A stretch of 64,000 nucleotides of DNA from Sistotremastrum niveocremeum HHB9708. Its lineage: Eukaryota > Basidiomycota > Agaricomycetes > Sistotremastrales > Sistotremastraceae. Below, piece after piece: positions 22,914 to 35,850 of the stretch (its first letter is position 1; each line of letters opens with the position of its first letter). Under the pieces are notes generated by a model, which was not told the DNA's origin, did no database searches, and saw nothing but the letters and a program-made list of their open reading frames with translations. The stretch spans positions 823,691 to 887,690 of the forward strand of contig KV419402.1 in the NCBI GenBank assembly GCA_001630475.1, read 5' to 3'. The translations under genes were made by a program, and so were the position numbers.

Positions 22914-25900
22914 ATGTCTTCAACCATGAAACCACTGCGACCGGTGCACTCTCGTGCAAATAGTTTGTTTGGCATCCCCAATGGCTCTCTCACCTCTCGT
23001 CAATCTGATCGTAACGAGGCGCCCGACGACGCTGTCCTTCAGTTAGAAGATGGAACAACGGTGAAAGGAATCAGCTTTGGTGCCCCCGGAAAGAGCGTGT
23101 CAGGAGAATGTGTTTTCCAGACTGGCGAGATAAATTTCTATGTCTTACTGCTTCAGTTGAATAATTGAAACAGGCATGGTCGGTTACACGGAGTCTTTGA
23201 CAGACCCGTCTTATGAAGGACAAATACTTATACTCACGTATCCTATCGTTGGCAATTATGGCGTCCCAAAACGCGAAGTCGAGCAGGCCATCGACTCCAT
23301 CCCAGAAGAATTCGAGTCTTCTAGAATCCATATTGCAGGACTGGTGGTTGGCTATTACTCTGAAGATTTTAGCCATTTCCTTGCAAACTCATCTCTCGGC
23401 GCTTGGCTCAAGGAGAACGGGATTCCCGCCATCTACGGCATCGACACCCGCATGCTCACCAAAAAAATCCGCGAAAAGGGCACTTTGCTCGGAAAGATTT
23501 TGGCTCGAAAAGAGGTTACCGAGACCACTTCTCATCTGAATTCGAGACATGTCTCTCGCCCTCCATCTCGCGGTGGATCACCTTCCTCCGGAGCCAACTG
23601 GCTCCAAGACTACATCGACATTCCCCTCCACGACCCCAACGCCGAAAATCTCGTAGCAGTCGTTTCTACCAAAACTCCTAAACTCTTCAAGCCAACTTCT
23701 ACTCCAAAACTTCATCCCAGTGGCAGACCGTTACGCGTCCTCGCTATTGATGTTGGGATGAAATACAACCAGATACGCTGCTTCACGCACCGCGGAGTCG
23801 AACTGAAAGTCGTTCCGTGGGACTATAACTTCAACGCATCCACTGAAGAGCCCTACGATGGACTGTTCGTATCTAATGGTCCTGGTGACCCCACCATGGT
23901 CTCAGAGACCATCGAAAATTTACGTGTGGCACTCGAGAAAGCCGATCGTCCCATCTTCGGTATCTGTCTCGGACATCAGCTGCTTGCCTTGGCTGCGGGC
24001 GCCACGACGTCGAAGATGAAGTACGGTAATCGTGGTCACAACATTCCTTGTACCGATTCATTCAGCGGACGCTGCTATATCACCAGTCAAAACCACGGTT
24101 TCCAGGTCGACACCGATTCTCTTCCTTCAGGGTGGAGCGAATTGTTCGTCAACGCGAACGATGGATCGAATGAAGGCATTTTCTCTGAAGACAAGCCTTT
24201 CTTCTCTGTCCAATTCCACCCGGAATCCACACCCGGTCCTCGAGATACCGAATTCCTCTTTGACGTCTTCATCCAAAACATCATCGACTGCGTCACTACC
24301 GGAGTCATGGCTCCCATATCAATGCCCGGTGGTGATATCGCAACAAACGAGAGACTTCATCAACGTGTTGAAGTGTCGAAGGTGCTTGTGTTAGGTTCCG
24401 GCGGACTCTCAATTGGACAGGCTGGTGAATTTGATTATTCGGGTTCGCAAGCCATCAAGGCGCTGAAGGAAGAAGGCATCTATACGGTGCTTGTCAACCC
24501 CAACATTGCCACCATCGCTACATCGAAGGGTTTGGCCGATAAGGTCTACTTCCTCCCCGTCACACCCGAATTCGTTTTGAAGATAATCAAATACGAGAAA
24601 CCCGATGGCATATACGTCACCTTCGGAGGTCAAACTGCTTTGAACGTTGGTATCAAGTTGAAGGATCAGTTCGAAGCCTTGGGTTGCAAAGTGTTGGGAA
24701 CTCCTATTGATACCATCATCACCACCGAAGATCGTCACCTTTTCGCCACCGCAATGGAGGAGATTGGAGAACGTTGCGCTCAATCCTCCACTGCGACGAC
24801 GCCTGACGAAGCTGTTGTTGCAGCTGCAGAGATCGGATATCCGGTCATTGTCAGAGCTGCTTACGCACTGGGCGGTTTGGGTTCTGGATTCGCGCAGGAC
24901 GAAAGCCAACTACGCGAGCTTTGCGGAAAAGCCTTCGCTACCAGCCCGCAGGTGCTTGTCGAGAAAAGTATGAAGGGCTGGAAGGAGATCGAGTACGAAG
25001 TCGTCCGCGATTGTCGTGATAACTGTATCACGGTCTGTAACATGGAGGTGCGTTTCGTACTTCTCAATATCGACGCTGTCTCACCCGGCTTCACAGAACT
25101 TCGATCCTTTGGGAATCCACACTGGAGACTCCATTGTCATAGCTCCTTCTCAAACTCTGTCCGATGTTGATTTCAACATGCTACGGACTACGGCCATCAA
25201 CGTCATCAGACATTTGGGTGTCGTCGGAGAGTGCAACATTCAATACGCTTTGAATCCCTTCTCACGTGAATACTGCATCATCGAGGTATGACGAAGACTT
25301 CTTGATGTGATTAGTGTCTGATCGCACCCGTTCAGGTCAATGCTCGGTTATCAAGATCTTCCGCTTTGGCATCCAAAGCGACTGGTTATCCCTTGGCATT
25401 CATCGCGGCGAAGCTTGGTCTCGGCATACCTCTGAATGAGATTCGGAACTCTGTCACGAGAGTTACCAGTGCTTGCTTCGAACCTAGTCTGGACTACGTT
25501 GTAGTGAAGATTCCTCGATGGGATCTCAAGAAGTTCACCCGGGTCAGTAAGCTCTTGAGCAGTAGCATGAAGAGTGTCGGAGAAGTTATGAGCATTGGGC
25601 GGACGTTTGAAGAAACTATCCAGAAAGCCATTCGAGCCATTGACGATTCTTTCACTGGTTTCGCAAAGGTATGTTGCTTTCAGCCCCCTATGAAACTTTA
25701 AGCTGATCGCTCCTCGATCAGAACGACTTGGTGGATGATATCGACGAAGAGTTGACGAATCCCACGGACAAGCGCATGTTTGCCATTTCGACTGCCTTCC
25801 ATCGTGGTTATTCAGTGGAGCAAGTCTGGAAACTGACGAACATTGATAAATGGTTCCTGACAAAACTGCACCACATCTTCAAGATGGAATGCGCGCTTTC

Positions 25901-28900
25901 GTACGTCTCCTTCTTTTGCGTCGTTCATTCGCTTATACAATAGCATATAGAAAATCGTCCTTGTCGTCGCTCTCGAGCTACACACTCCTCAGAGCCAAGC
26001 AAATGGGTTTCTCCGATCGTCAACTTGCTACTTGTCTCGGGTCGACGGAGCTGGCCGTGCGTCGTTTGCGTCAGGAACATGGCATCGCACCGTTTGTCAA
26101 GCAAATCGACACAGTTGCCGCGGAATTCCCCGCCTTCACGAACTACCTCTACACGAGTTACAACGCCTCAGAGCATGATGTCGACTTTGAGGATAGAGGT
26201 GTTATGGTTCTGGGTTCTGGAGTGTACAGAATTGGCTCGTCCGTCGAGTTTGATTGGTGTGCAGTACGAGCGATTCGCACTCTCCGTGAACAAGGCCTGA
26301 AGACAATTATGGTCAACTACAACCCGGAGACCGTCAGTACCGATTACGACGAAGCAGACCGGTTATACTTCGAAAACATCAGCCTGGAGACTATTCTGGA
26401 CATTTACGACGCTGAACGAGCCCGAGGTGTCATTCTTTCTATGGGCGGGCAAACTCCGAACAACATCGCTCTCCCTCTTCATCGGCAGAACGTCAAAATC
26501 TATGGCACGTCGCCCGAAATGATTGATACAGCGGAGAACCGTTACAAGTTCTCGCGTCTTCTTGACAAAATTGGCGTCGATCAGCCTACTTGGAAAGAGT
26601 TGACCAGTTTCGAGGAAGCTCAAAACTTCTGCGATAAGGTCGAATATCCTGTCCTTGTCCGTCCTTCTTACGTTCTTTCTGGCGCTGCGATGAACGTCGT
26701 ATACACGCCCGACGACCTGCACAATTATCTTACACAGGCCACTGCAGTATCTCGTGATCACCCAGTCGTCATCACGAAATACATTGAGGGCGCGAAGGAG
26801 ATCGAGATGGACGCTGTGGCACGCGATGGAAAGCTGATGATGCACTACATCTCCGAGCATGTGGAGAACGCAGGTATCCATTCAGGAGACGCGACACTCA
26901 TTTTGCCCCCTCAAGATCTGGACCCCGAGACCGTACGTCGCATCGAAGACGCCACGGCCAAGATTGGCAACGCTTTGAACGTGACTGGCCCCTTCAACAT
27001 CCAGTTCATTGCTAAAAACAATGATATCAAAGTCATTGAATGCAATCTTCGTGCCGCTCGTTCATTCCCTTTCGTATCTAAGGTCACGGGTGTGGATGCC
27101 ATTGAAATGGCAACGAAAGTCATGCTTGGGTTGCGTGTAGAGCCTTATCCGGAGCTCTCCCTCCCGCCCGATTATGTGGGAGTCAAAGTGCCCCAGTTCA
27201 GTTTCAGCAGACTGTCCGGCGCAGATCCTGTTCTTGGTGTAGAGATGGCTTCTACGGGAGAGGTCGCTTGCTTCGGCAAGGATAAATACGAGGCGTATCT
27301 GAAAGCACTCCTCTCCACCGGCATTGTTCTTCCCAAGAAGAACATTCTTCTTTCTATCGGAGGTTTCAAAGAGAAATTGGAAATTCTGCCATCGGTGCAG
27401 AAGCTCCGCGCTGCTGGCTTCAACATCTTCGCAACAGCGGGAACAGCTGATTTCCTCGTGGAACATAATGTACCTTGCAAGGTATGTTCAGCTCTTATAC
27501 AAGCTAAAAGTCAATTACTCACTTAATCCTAGTATCTCGAGACTCTTGGCGAAGAAGGCGCCGACAAGCAGAAGAGCGAATATTCACTTACTGAACATCT
27601 GGCCAAGCATCTCATTGATATGTACATCAATCTTCCGTCGAAGAACCACTACCGTCGTCCTGCGAGTTACACCAGTAAAGGCTACAGGACTCGTCGTTTG
27701 GCAGTCGACTTCGCTGTTCCTCTCATTACGAACGTGAAGTGTGCCAAGCTTTTAATCGAAGCCTTGGTCCGCAAAATGCCTTTGGATGTCTCCCCAATCG
27801 ATTTCAAGACCTCCCACACGACGTACACTTTCCCCGGGCTTGTCAACATATCGTCCTTCGTACCTGGGCTGTTAGAGCGTGGCTCAAGAGACTTCAACGA
27901 TGCGACACGGGCATCTCTGGGCGGAGGCTTCACGACTGCCTTGATCTTGCCGTCCTCCGTTAATGGGGAGCTAACCGATAGTGAAACACTCGACACAGCC
28001 CATAGCAATGCCACGGGCGCCTGTCACTGCGACTATGCTCTATCAATCACTGCTACGGACAAAAACATTGCGAATATCACTGAAAGCGTCCATAGCCAAT
28101 GCAAGGCTTTATATCTGTCTCCGTCCTCTGCAAGCGGATTCGGCACGGCTCTAGGAACAATCGCTAGCCACTTTTCTTCGTGGCCAACCGAGAAGCCCAT
28201 AATCGTAACGGCGAATGGTTCCGATACCGCATCCGCGCTGCTGTTGGCCAGCCTTCACAATCGCTCGGTCCATGTTGCAAATGTCCGGACCAAAGAGGAT
28301 ATCCTGCTTGTCGCACTAAGCAAGACAAAGGATCTTCGAGTCACCTGCGATGTTTCAGTTTATTCCCTCTTTTTCACCAAAGAGGAATATTCCGATGCTC
28401 CCTGTCTTCCTTCTGCGCTCGATCAGAAGATATTGTGGGAGAATATGGGTGTCATTGACGCGTTCTCAATAGGGCGTACTCCTTACGACTTGGCCGAACA
28501 CCTAGGCAAACCCGCCTCAGCTTGGTCGGGTGTTGAAGAGGCTCTGCCACTGCTTCTGAATGCGGCATCCGAGGGTCGTCTCACTCTGAGGGACATTCAG
28601 GAACGGCTACATGATAATCCGGCGCGGATATTCGGGTTGACCGAACAGGGATTGACGCAGGTTGAGGTGGTCGTAGATCGCAAGGCCGCCTTTGTTCCGA
28701 GTCACAGATCTTGGTCTCCGTTGTCCCGAAAATCTCTTACAGGTGCCGTACATAGAGTTGTGATTCACGGTCAGACCGTCCTCCTAGACCGTGCTCTGTT
28801 TTCGTCCCCGATTGGTCGTGACGTCTCAAGCACCGTTGTTGCGCCACGACTCGCTGGAGAGAGGTCGTCTCGAGCTTCCTTTAGCTCTTCGATTCGTCCT

Positions 28901-30150
28901 ACAATCTCAACTCTAACTGAGGTTTCGTCACCGCCTGCGGCGGCGGCATTAAAGTCCCCCACTGCTGTCACTTTGGATATCGGCTCCACTCAACCCATAC
29001 CGTTATCTCTCTCTCATTCGACCATCCAACAAATCGCGTCTTCGACGTCGCGATCATTCCCTCTTCCTCCACCTCATCCGGCTTTCCACCGCAGACACAT
29101 TTTGTCGATCAAGCAGTTCACTCATCAAGATATTCATGATCTGTTCAGCTTGGCTCACGAGATGCGCCTCCAAGTAGAACGCAACGGCACGCTGGATATT
29201 CTGAAAGGACGCGTGCTTTGTACATTGTTCTATGAGCCATCAACACGCACAAGTGCATCCTTTGAGGCAGCCATGAAAAGATTGGGAGGCGAAGTCGTCT
29301 CGGTCTCTGCAACTCATTCTTCAGTTCAGAAGGGTGAGAGCCTCGCCGACACCGTCCGTACCTTAGGATGCTATGGCGACGCTATCGTCCTACGGCATCC
29401 AGAGATAGGCAGCCCTCAAACAGCTGCTAAATTCTCCCCGGTACCAATTTTGAACGCTGGCGATGGTGTCGGAGAGCATCCTACGCAGGTAAGAGCGTGA
29501 TTATTTTTCATTACGATCGTGTATTAACAGACTTTCCTTAGGCCCTTCTCGATGTTTATACCATCCGTTCCGAACTGGGTACTGTAAATGGTCGAACTAT
29601 CACCTTACTCGGCGATTTGAAGAATGGTCGTACAGTCCACAGCCTTGTCAGCGCATTATGTCTCTACTCCGTGACTTTAAATTTCGTCGCACCACCCGGC
29701 TTGGAGATGCCTGAACGAGTCGTTACTGCCGCCCGTCGCGCCGGAGTGCATGTGCGTCAGTGTGAGTCTCTTGAAGAGGTGTTGGCGGATACGGATGTAC
29801 TCTACGTTACCCGCGTTCAAAGGGAACGATTCGAGAACCCCGAGGAATGGGAGCGCGTCAAGAACTCTTACGTCGTCAACCATGCGGTACTTTCACGAGC
29901 GAAGGAAGACATGATAGTGATGCACCCTCTTCCGAGAGTCAATGGTTAGAGAAATCCTTCCGATCTATTGATCATTGAACTAAAGTCTTCTCAGAAATCG
30001 ATCCTGATGTCGACTTCGACTCTAGAAGAGCAGTTTACTTCCGACAAATGAGATATGGCCTTTTCGTGAGTTTATGGTTCACGTACTCGAGCCCTCGAGC
30101 TGACCTATCTACAGGTTCGCATGGCCCTGCTTGCCAGTGTCATGGCATGA
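22914..30150 (+). CDS. URA2: Multifunctional pyrimidine enzyme: CPSase II and aspartate transcarbamylase
   Basis: About ten exons, ATG at 22914, TGA at 30148-30150, roughly 2,230 residues, the usual fungal Ura2 length. Order: glutamine amidotransferase (about 30-410; active Cys in [12 protein letters not shown], His-Glu in VQFHPES), two ATP-grasp carbamoyl-phosphate synthetase halves (about 425-1490; each with LGSG start motifs), a dihydroorotase-like linker (about 1500-1880) that lacks the HxH zinc motif and is therefore inactive, and aspartate transcarbamylase (about 1920-end; EPSTRTS, GEHPTQ, HPLPRV). It makes carbamoyl phosphate and carbamoyl aspartate, the first two steps of UMP synthesis, in the cytosol. 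The first intron (23125-23173) has a GC donor. The final exon codes only [14 protein letters not shown] feedback control is known for the family. An in-frame upstream ATG at 22782 is possible but less likely. Confidence 0.96.
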
Positions 30151-30823
30151 TCAAAGTCAGGAGTATTGAGTCCCTCAATGCCCTGACCAAAAGCAGCCAA
30201 AATAAATTATCCGTCGTCTCACGTACCAGTGCTTTTTTTGCGAGCGACGCTTCCGTGGTGGCTCCAGCCACTGCACTTGCATTTTAAACAACTGGCATAT
30301 AGTATACATCTCCTCATTCGACTGCATTTAGTACATTCGCAAGCAATTCACCGAAAATCGCATAGTCACGCATAAATATAGTACATCAATATACGGTTTG
30401 CTACATACAAGTCTTGAAGAGATCTTTGCCATCGGCAGGGAACAGCTCGCAAAACTGATAGCTAGAGCTTTGAAAACACTGGAACATCTCAGTCGACTGA
30501 CGAAGAGCAATATTGCAATTAATTGCCGGAACACGAGGGGTCGAACCATGGCGGAGAAAGAAGATTCAGACTCCGACACGCGTCGCATCCTCACCCGAAC
30601 TTTATAGCCTTGCTCTTTTTGTCTGCCGTCTCCATCCCTAGACCTCCTCTAAACCCTCCACCCTACCTCTTCGAAAGTAAGTATTACTTGTCAGCTATGA
30701 TAAGGCATTGTCCATCCGTGTCTTTTGCGCGGTTGCGCGTGTTCTTTATTGAGAAAGACGCGTGCCGTGATTGGGGGCACTCCACGTTCACCAAACACGA
30801 GGCTCACAACATTTTCATGTAGA
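30151..30823. other. Spacer between URA2 and beta-tubulin
   Basis: Holds the URA2 3' region and the tubulin promoter and leader. An ORF-like run at 30523-30820 has no recognisable product. A B-box-like element on the - strand near 30538 does not fold into a tRNA. Confidence 0.45.
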
Positions 30824-32686
30824 ATGCGTGAAATTGTCCATCTTCAGACTGGCCAGGTGTGTTGTCCACTCTCTAACATGTTTTTATTTTACTCATTCGA
30901 TGATATTAGTGTGGTAACCAAATCGGTCAGGGCCACTGATAACCAGCTTTTCAACCAATGGCTAACGTTGGGATTCACTTCAGGTGCCAAGTTCTGGGAG
31001 GTGGTCTCGGACGAGCATGGGATTGAGCCTGATGGACAGTGAGTTACTTGATGAATAATGACCCCGTGGCATGAGTTGAGCCTATGTAAAAGGTACAAGG
31101 GCAACAACGATCTTCAGCTGGAGAGAATCAGCGTATACTACAACGAGACTGGCGGTCAGTAATCATTCTCTCATACGCTCAATTTCTCTGATTTCCGTGT
31201 TTTGTACGAGCAGCCGGCAAATATGTTCCTCGCGCTGTTCTCATTGATCTGGAACCTGGTACCATGGACTCTGTGCGCTCTGGTCCTTTGGGCACCCTAT
31301 TCCGTCCCGATAACTTCGTGTTCGGACAATCTGGTGCTGGTAACAACTGGGCGAAAGGCCGTAAGTGCTGCTTTAGCTTGATTTTCCCCCGGCTAAGCTA
31401 AGTCTATGGATGATCAGATTACACCGAAGGTGCTGAGCTCGTCGACTCCGTTCTCGATGTTGTTCGCAAAGAGGCTGAAGGCACTGAGTGTCTTCAAGGT
31501 ACGTATCTTGTCTCCGATGTGTCAAACTTGCTCATCAGGTACCCAGGTTTCCAAATCACTCACTCCCTCGGGGGAGGAACTGGAGCTGGCATGGGTACTC
31601 TCCTGATCTCGAAAATCCGCGAGGAATACCCCGATCGTATGATGTGTACCTTCTCTGTCGTTCCTTCGCCCAAAGTTTCGGACACCGTCGTCGAGCCTTA
31701 CAATGCAACACTATCGGTTCATCAGCTTGTTGAGAACTCTGATGAAACTTTCTGCATTGATAACGAAGCCTTATACGAAATCTGCTTCCGTACCCTCAAA
31801 TTGTCTACCCCCACCTACGGTGACCTCAATCACCTTGTCTCCGTTGTCATGAGTGGCATCACGACATGTCTTCGTGTAAGGTTTCAGCTTTTCTTTTGAG
31901 CCGTGAGCTAACGTGCCCCTAGTTCCCAGGTCAGCTTAACTCTGACTTGAGAAAGATGGCCGTCAACTTGGTCCCCTTCCCCCGTCTCCATTTCTTCATG
32001 GTTGGGTTTGCGCCCTTAACTGCACGAGGCAGCCAGCAATACCGTGCCGTCACTGTCCCCGAGCTTACGCAACAGATGTTCGACGCTAAAAACATGATGG
32101 CTGCTTCCGACCCCAGACACGGAAGATATCTGACCGTATGCAGTTGTTAAAGCCAAAAGGACGAGAGTGCTGACTCTAATGTTCGATAGGTTGCTGCTGT
32201 TTTCCGTGGCAAAGTCGCAATGAAGGAAGTAGAAGAGCAGATGCAGAATGTTCAGAACAAGAACTCTGCTTACTTCGTCGAATGGATCCCCAACAACGTC
32301 CTCACTGCACAGTGTGACATTGCTCCCCGTGGCCTCAAGATGGCTGTTACCTTCATCGGTAACTCAACTGCTATCCAGGAGCTCTTCAAGCGTGTCTCCG
32401 ACCAATTCACTGCCATGTTCAAGCGTAAGGCTTTCCTGCACTGGTATACCCAGGAAGGTATGGACGAGATGGAGGTATGTTGTTGGTACTTCGGCTAGGC
32501 ATTCTTCTTACCGTTGTTCAGTTCACTGAAGCCGAGTCGAACATGCAAGATCTGGTTGCCGAATACCAGCAATATCAGGACGCCACGTAAGTCCTGAACT
32601 TCTGGGTTTCACTTCATTTTTAATGGCGATATAGCGTTGAGGAGGAGGAGTACGAGGAGGAGGTCCCCGTTGAAGAGGAGCAGTAG
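30824..32686 (+). CDS. TUB2: Beta-tubulin
   Basis: Spliced gene of about nine exons, ATG at 30824, TAG at 32684-32686, about 446 residues. It starts with the MREI autoregulatory tetrapeptide and contains the GTP-binding loop [12 protein letters not shown] and an acidic tail ending EEVPVEEEQ. It forms the alpha-beta dimer that assembles into microtubules. The 5' part is cut by closely spaced introns, including a 16-base exon at 30910-30925. Residues tied to benzimidazole response are F167, E198 and F200, all in the state usually seen in sensitive fungi; Cys is at 165. A second tubulin isotype elsewhere cannot be excluded. Confidence 0.97.
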
Positions 32687-33177
32687 AAGTGGTCTCTTGT
32701 TCACCCGGAGGATACCCTTTGTGTCAAAATGCACTGGCTTTGCGCTTTTTCTTCTATCATTCTCTGTCTGGTTGCTTTTATACTTGAAACGAATCATCAA
32801 TGACCTAATCTCTTTTTGTCTCATTCTTTTTCTCAATATACCAAAAGCGCAGAGCAATTCTGTCTTTTCGAGCTGGTGCTGTAAAGTGAATGATGATGAG
32901 TAGTTACATAAGCGCGTTCGTTTCTCCCTACCGTCACCGTCGAGTCTTTGGCTCGCATCACTATCTCTGCTTCAGAAACAAATCGGAATATCTTCAGCTA
33001 CAGTTGCTCCAAACTCTTGCTCGTCATGCCGGTTGCGGTTATCGTCTGGCCCGTGGAGAAAACGGCGATCTTGGCAAAAGCTCTTGTACGAAACGCGATG
33101 GGTATAAAGGATAAGCTGGACATCAAGGTTCTTCTTCTCTTTCAGCGCAGCTGTGATGTCAATGAACCATCAAATAG
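32687..33177. other. Intergenic region, no gene seen
   Basis: Holds the tubulin 3' untranslated region (T-rich near 32740-32840) and the upstream part of the next, weakly supported gene. Confidence 0.4.
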
Positions 33178-34149
33178 ATGCCTCAGAAACCGAAATTGTC
33201 TCCCTTTACTCTTAATTGGAAGAACGCCTCGCCACGCACTAAAGAGAAACGATCCCCCATTCTGGCTACTGCTCTCTCGAAATATACTATCACGAAACGC
33301 AAGAATACATTCACTCCCGAATCCGATCTTGTATATATCTCTACCGCGCATGTCGATGTTAACTGTGGTTTCTGTGGTCTTTCTTGTGGTCTCTTCCATA
33401 CGACGACCGACGCAGAGTTGAAGCGCCATCCGAGAAAAGAAAATCCAAGTCGTCACAATAGCTCAAAGGTATGATATTCTCGCCTTCTGTAGGGACAGAC
33501 CTTGAATATAACTGTTGTTCCAGAAACGTTGGTTCGGCCAGCTGCAATCCAGAAGACCATCGACTCAGGTGCCAGCACCATATCATGAATTCGTCTCAAT
33601 CAACATACACGGAGATCGACAGCTCAGTACTGCAGGAATGGCTGCTCTATGTGCAGCAGTCTCGGATGCCTCCATTTCCGACGGTTTTGGCAATAACGTG
33701 CAGTTCGTAGATTTATGGAGGCGCAGAATCGATGAGGAAAGAGACAGCAGCCGTGACCTGGTACGGCATGCGTTGTCTTCATTTGCAGGCGCTTACCGCG
33801 TACATAGACGACCAACCGCAGTATAGTGCAGACGGATCTGGCATTTCCTTCCTCGACAGTCGAGCAAAGAAGTGAAACCGATATTGTCTTTGCAGACAGA
33901 GAACTAGCCCTCCTTTCTACTCCGATCCTCGAGGAACGCTTCTACGAACCCTTGGGACATGTTGACTGGACGGATTCGGTCGATCATGGGGAACCAATAG
34001 CTACATCGTGCGTCTCACATCTCATATGCCATATTGATCACCAGTTTTCTGAAAGCTTCGCCGATCATAGCTCCCGCCTTCCTCGTCGCCAACCTTACAA
34101 GTACCCTTCGACGCCCAGAATGATCCTTGATCGCTTTAAACAATCTTGA
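33178..34149 (+). CDS. Hypothetical protein, weakly supported gene model
   Basis: ATG at 33178 opens a frame of about 98 residues, basic and Ser/Lys/Thr-rich, with a CGFCGLSCG cluster. An intron of about 55 bases (33470-33524) joins it to a second exon containing YHEFVSINIHGDRQLS and AGMAALCAAVSDAS. A second intron (about 33761-33807) can join to a third frame that runs to a TGA at 34147-34149; a further intron near 34008 would move the stop to 34121. I do not recognise any domain. The three frames connect cleanly and stay open, which favours a real gene, but exon borders are guesses. Confidence 0.35.
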
Positions 34150-34583
34150 TGCCTTGCTAGCTCAACGCCTCTTCCCTTCGAGTTTTCGCCAAACTTTGCT
34201 TCCCAACTCTGTGCGCCATTCGCGCCACCCTCGCCTGTCTAGTGTCTGAACCGCATAATTTTTTGCCTCTGCCTCCACCGCTCTCAGCTTTCTCATTGGT
34301 ACCCGGCTCTCTCAACTCGAAATGATTGATTATTCCATTCTGTATTAGAACGCAACTTGATGGCTCGCTGTTTGTTATTGTTTCTTATAATCCGGATTCA
34401 TTACTGCTTCCTCTCACTGTTTGCATGCGCTCGGTTCATGATGTAATAATACAAAACGCTGCTTTAAAGACTTCTGGGCCCGACAGCCAAATCGACGGCG
34501 ACAAGATATTATTGGAAGAAGCTTGACTTTTCAAGACCATCCATCAACTACACTCAAGGATTACGCAGGTGGCATCCCGTCAT
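34150..34583. other. Intergenic region, no gene seen
   Basis: Short convergent spacer between the hypothetical gene and the GFA-like gene. A T-rich stretch near 34330-34400 contains a small open frame without a recognisable product. Confidence 0.4.
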
Positions 34584-35223
34584 CTAAACAAGGACGCAAA
34601 AAGTCACTATAAAGAACAATGCATTCAAAAAGTGTCGTGTCTTACGTTGATTTGTGCCTTGAATGCTGATATCCTTCACCCACTGTTGCTTCGACTTACA
34701 GAATAATTCATCCGAGGGATGGAAGAAAGCAGTGCCACTCCCTAACGGATCTTCAGTATACTGAAAATACCCGCGACAAGAAGGTCATTCACCTAGACTG
34801 AAGGTACCGAGTTTAACCGCGTTTACTTTGCCCAAGGCATCCAAAGATGACCACAGGGTCGATCCGCAACGAGGACAGAAGTAATGGCGGACGTGATTTC
34901 CCGATGGCTTCACATCATCGTAGAGCTTTGGTTCACCTTTGACGACTTTCACTGCGTCGGGTTTGAAGACGACATCTGGGAATCCGAAACCGCCGCTCTC
35001 CTGCTGGCAATCGGTGCAGTCTGAAGGTGAATGTCGGTGACCATTCTTCATTACGATTGCTCTCAAAGCCAAGTCAACTTACGACAAAGTGCCTATCGAG
35101 AGGATCGGTCAATAAAGAATGCTCGGGGGTCAGAAATTTCAAAATTGCTCCGACCTGCAAGACAGGCTCTTCGTCTAGTTGAATCTTGACATCACCGCAG
35201 AGACAGCCTCCGTGATAGGACAT
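34584..35223 (-). CDS. GFA/CENP-V family zinc protein
   Basis: Four exons on the - strand: about 35223-35155, a 10-base exon, 35020-34793 and 34750-34584; total 474 bases, 157 residues. The metal motifs appear once spliced: GGCLCGDVK at the start, then ALCHCTDCQQESGG across the tiny exon, then YFCPRCGSTLW. This is the Cys pattern of the GFA family (two structural and catalytic zinc sites). Relatives include glutathione-dependent formaldehyde-activating enzyme and many uncharacterised fungal proteins, so the substrate is unknown. The end (DELFCKSKQQWVKD and following) is typical, but the last 20 residues are unsure. Confidence 0.8.
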
Positions 35224-35850
35224 TGGTATTGTCTTGTATAGATCTGTTGCAGGTGTTTGATACCTGGTCTGGCTTCGAAGGTCTGATCGAGTTTATTATA
35301 TATGGGAACTCGTATATTCGAACCCATCACAAATAAGAGCGGAGCTGTCCATGAGAAAGGGTGGAGAACGAAGTTCGAGAAACAGCTGGGTCTCGACGGA
35401 ACCCGCACGGGTCGACGAACGGAACCCCTCACTTGCAAGATGGCAGAAGAAATATCCGAATCCCACATCATCTCGTGAGCAATAGAAGGCAAGGGAGAAT
35501 GTATTAGGTCGAGAAGAGGGAACTAGCTAGAAAAACATCGGAAAACACAAGAAAGAGAGAAGAGACCAAGGCTAGCTAGATGACTAAATGAACCGGGCTT
35601 GATACGAATCTGACACAAATGAGTACTTTTGGGACAGGAGGTAGAATGTGGGATGGCGAATCAATAACATATACAGAGATGGGAAGAGATGAATTGGGAA
35701 ACCCTTGAGAGAAAGATGCAAGATGTACAGGGGAAGGAAGACAATGCAAATGATGTCTAAAGAAGATTGAATGGGATAGCTAGATACTGCTGAGAAAAGA
35801 AGCCTGGGAAACGATGGGAGAATCGAGAGTTGGTTCAAAGGTATGTATGA
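35224..35850. other. Intergenic region, no gene seen
   Basis: Between the start of the GFA-like gene and the end of the large membrane-protein gene. It is purine-rich on the + strand near 35500-35560. Open frames on the - strand have no recognisable product. Confidence 0.4.

Noticed and set aside
24409-24909. Long open frames antisense to URA2 (also near 26363-26881 and 27062-27480)
   Set aside because: They are mirror frames of the strongly conserved URA2 coding sequence and have no family content.
30151-30287. Extension of URA2 to the stop at 30285-30287
   Set aside because: That reading ignores the intron at about 30067-30113; splicing gives the conserved C-terminal MALLA and a stop at 30148-30150.
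30480-30560. tRNA-like B-box (GGTTCGACCCC) on the - strand
   Set aside because: The five bases on either side of the loop do not pair, no A-box lies at the right distance, and no acceptor stem can be drawn.
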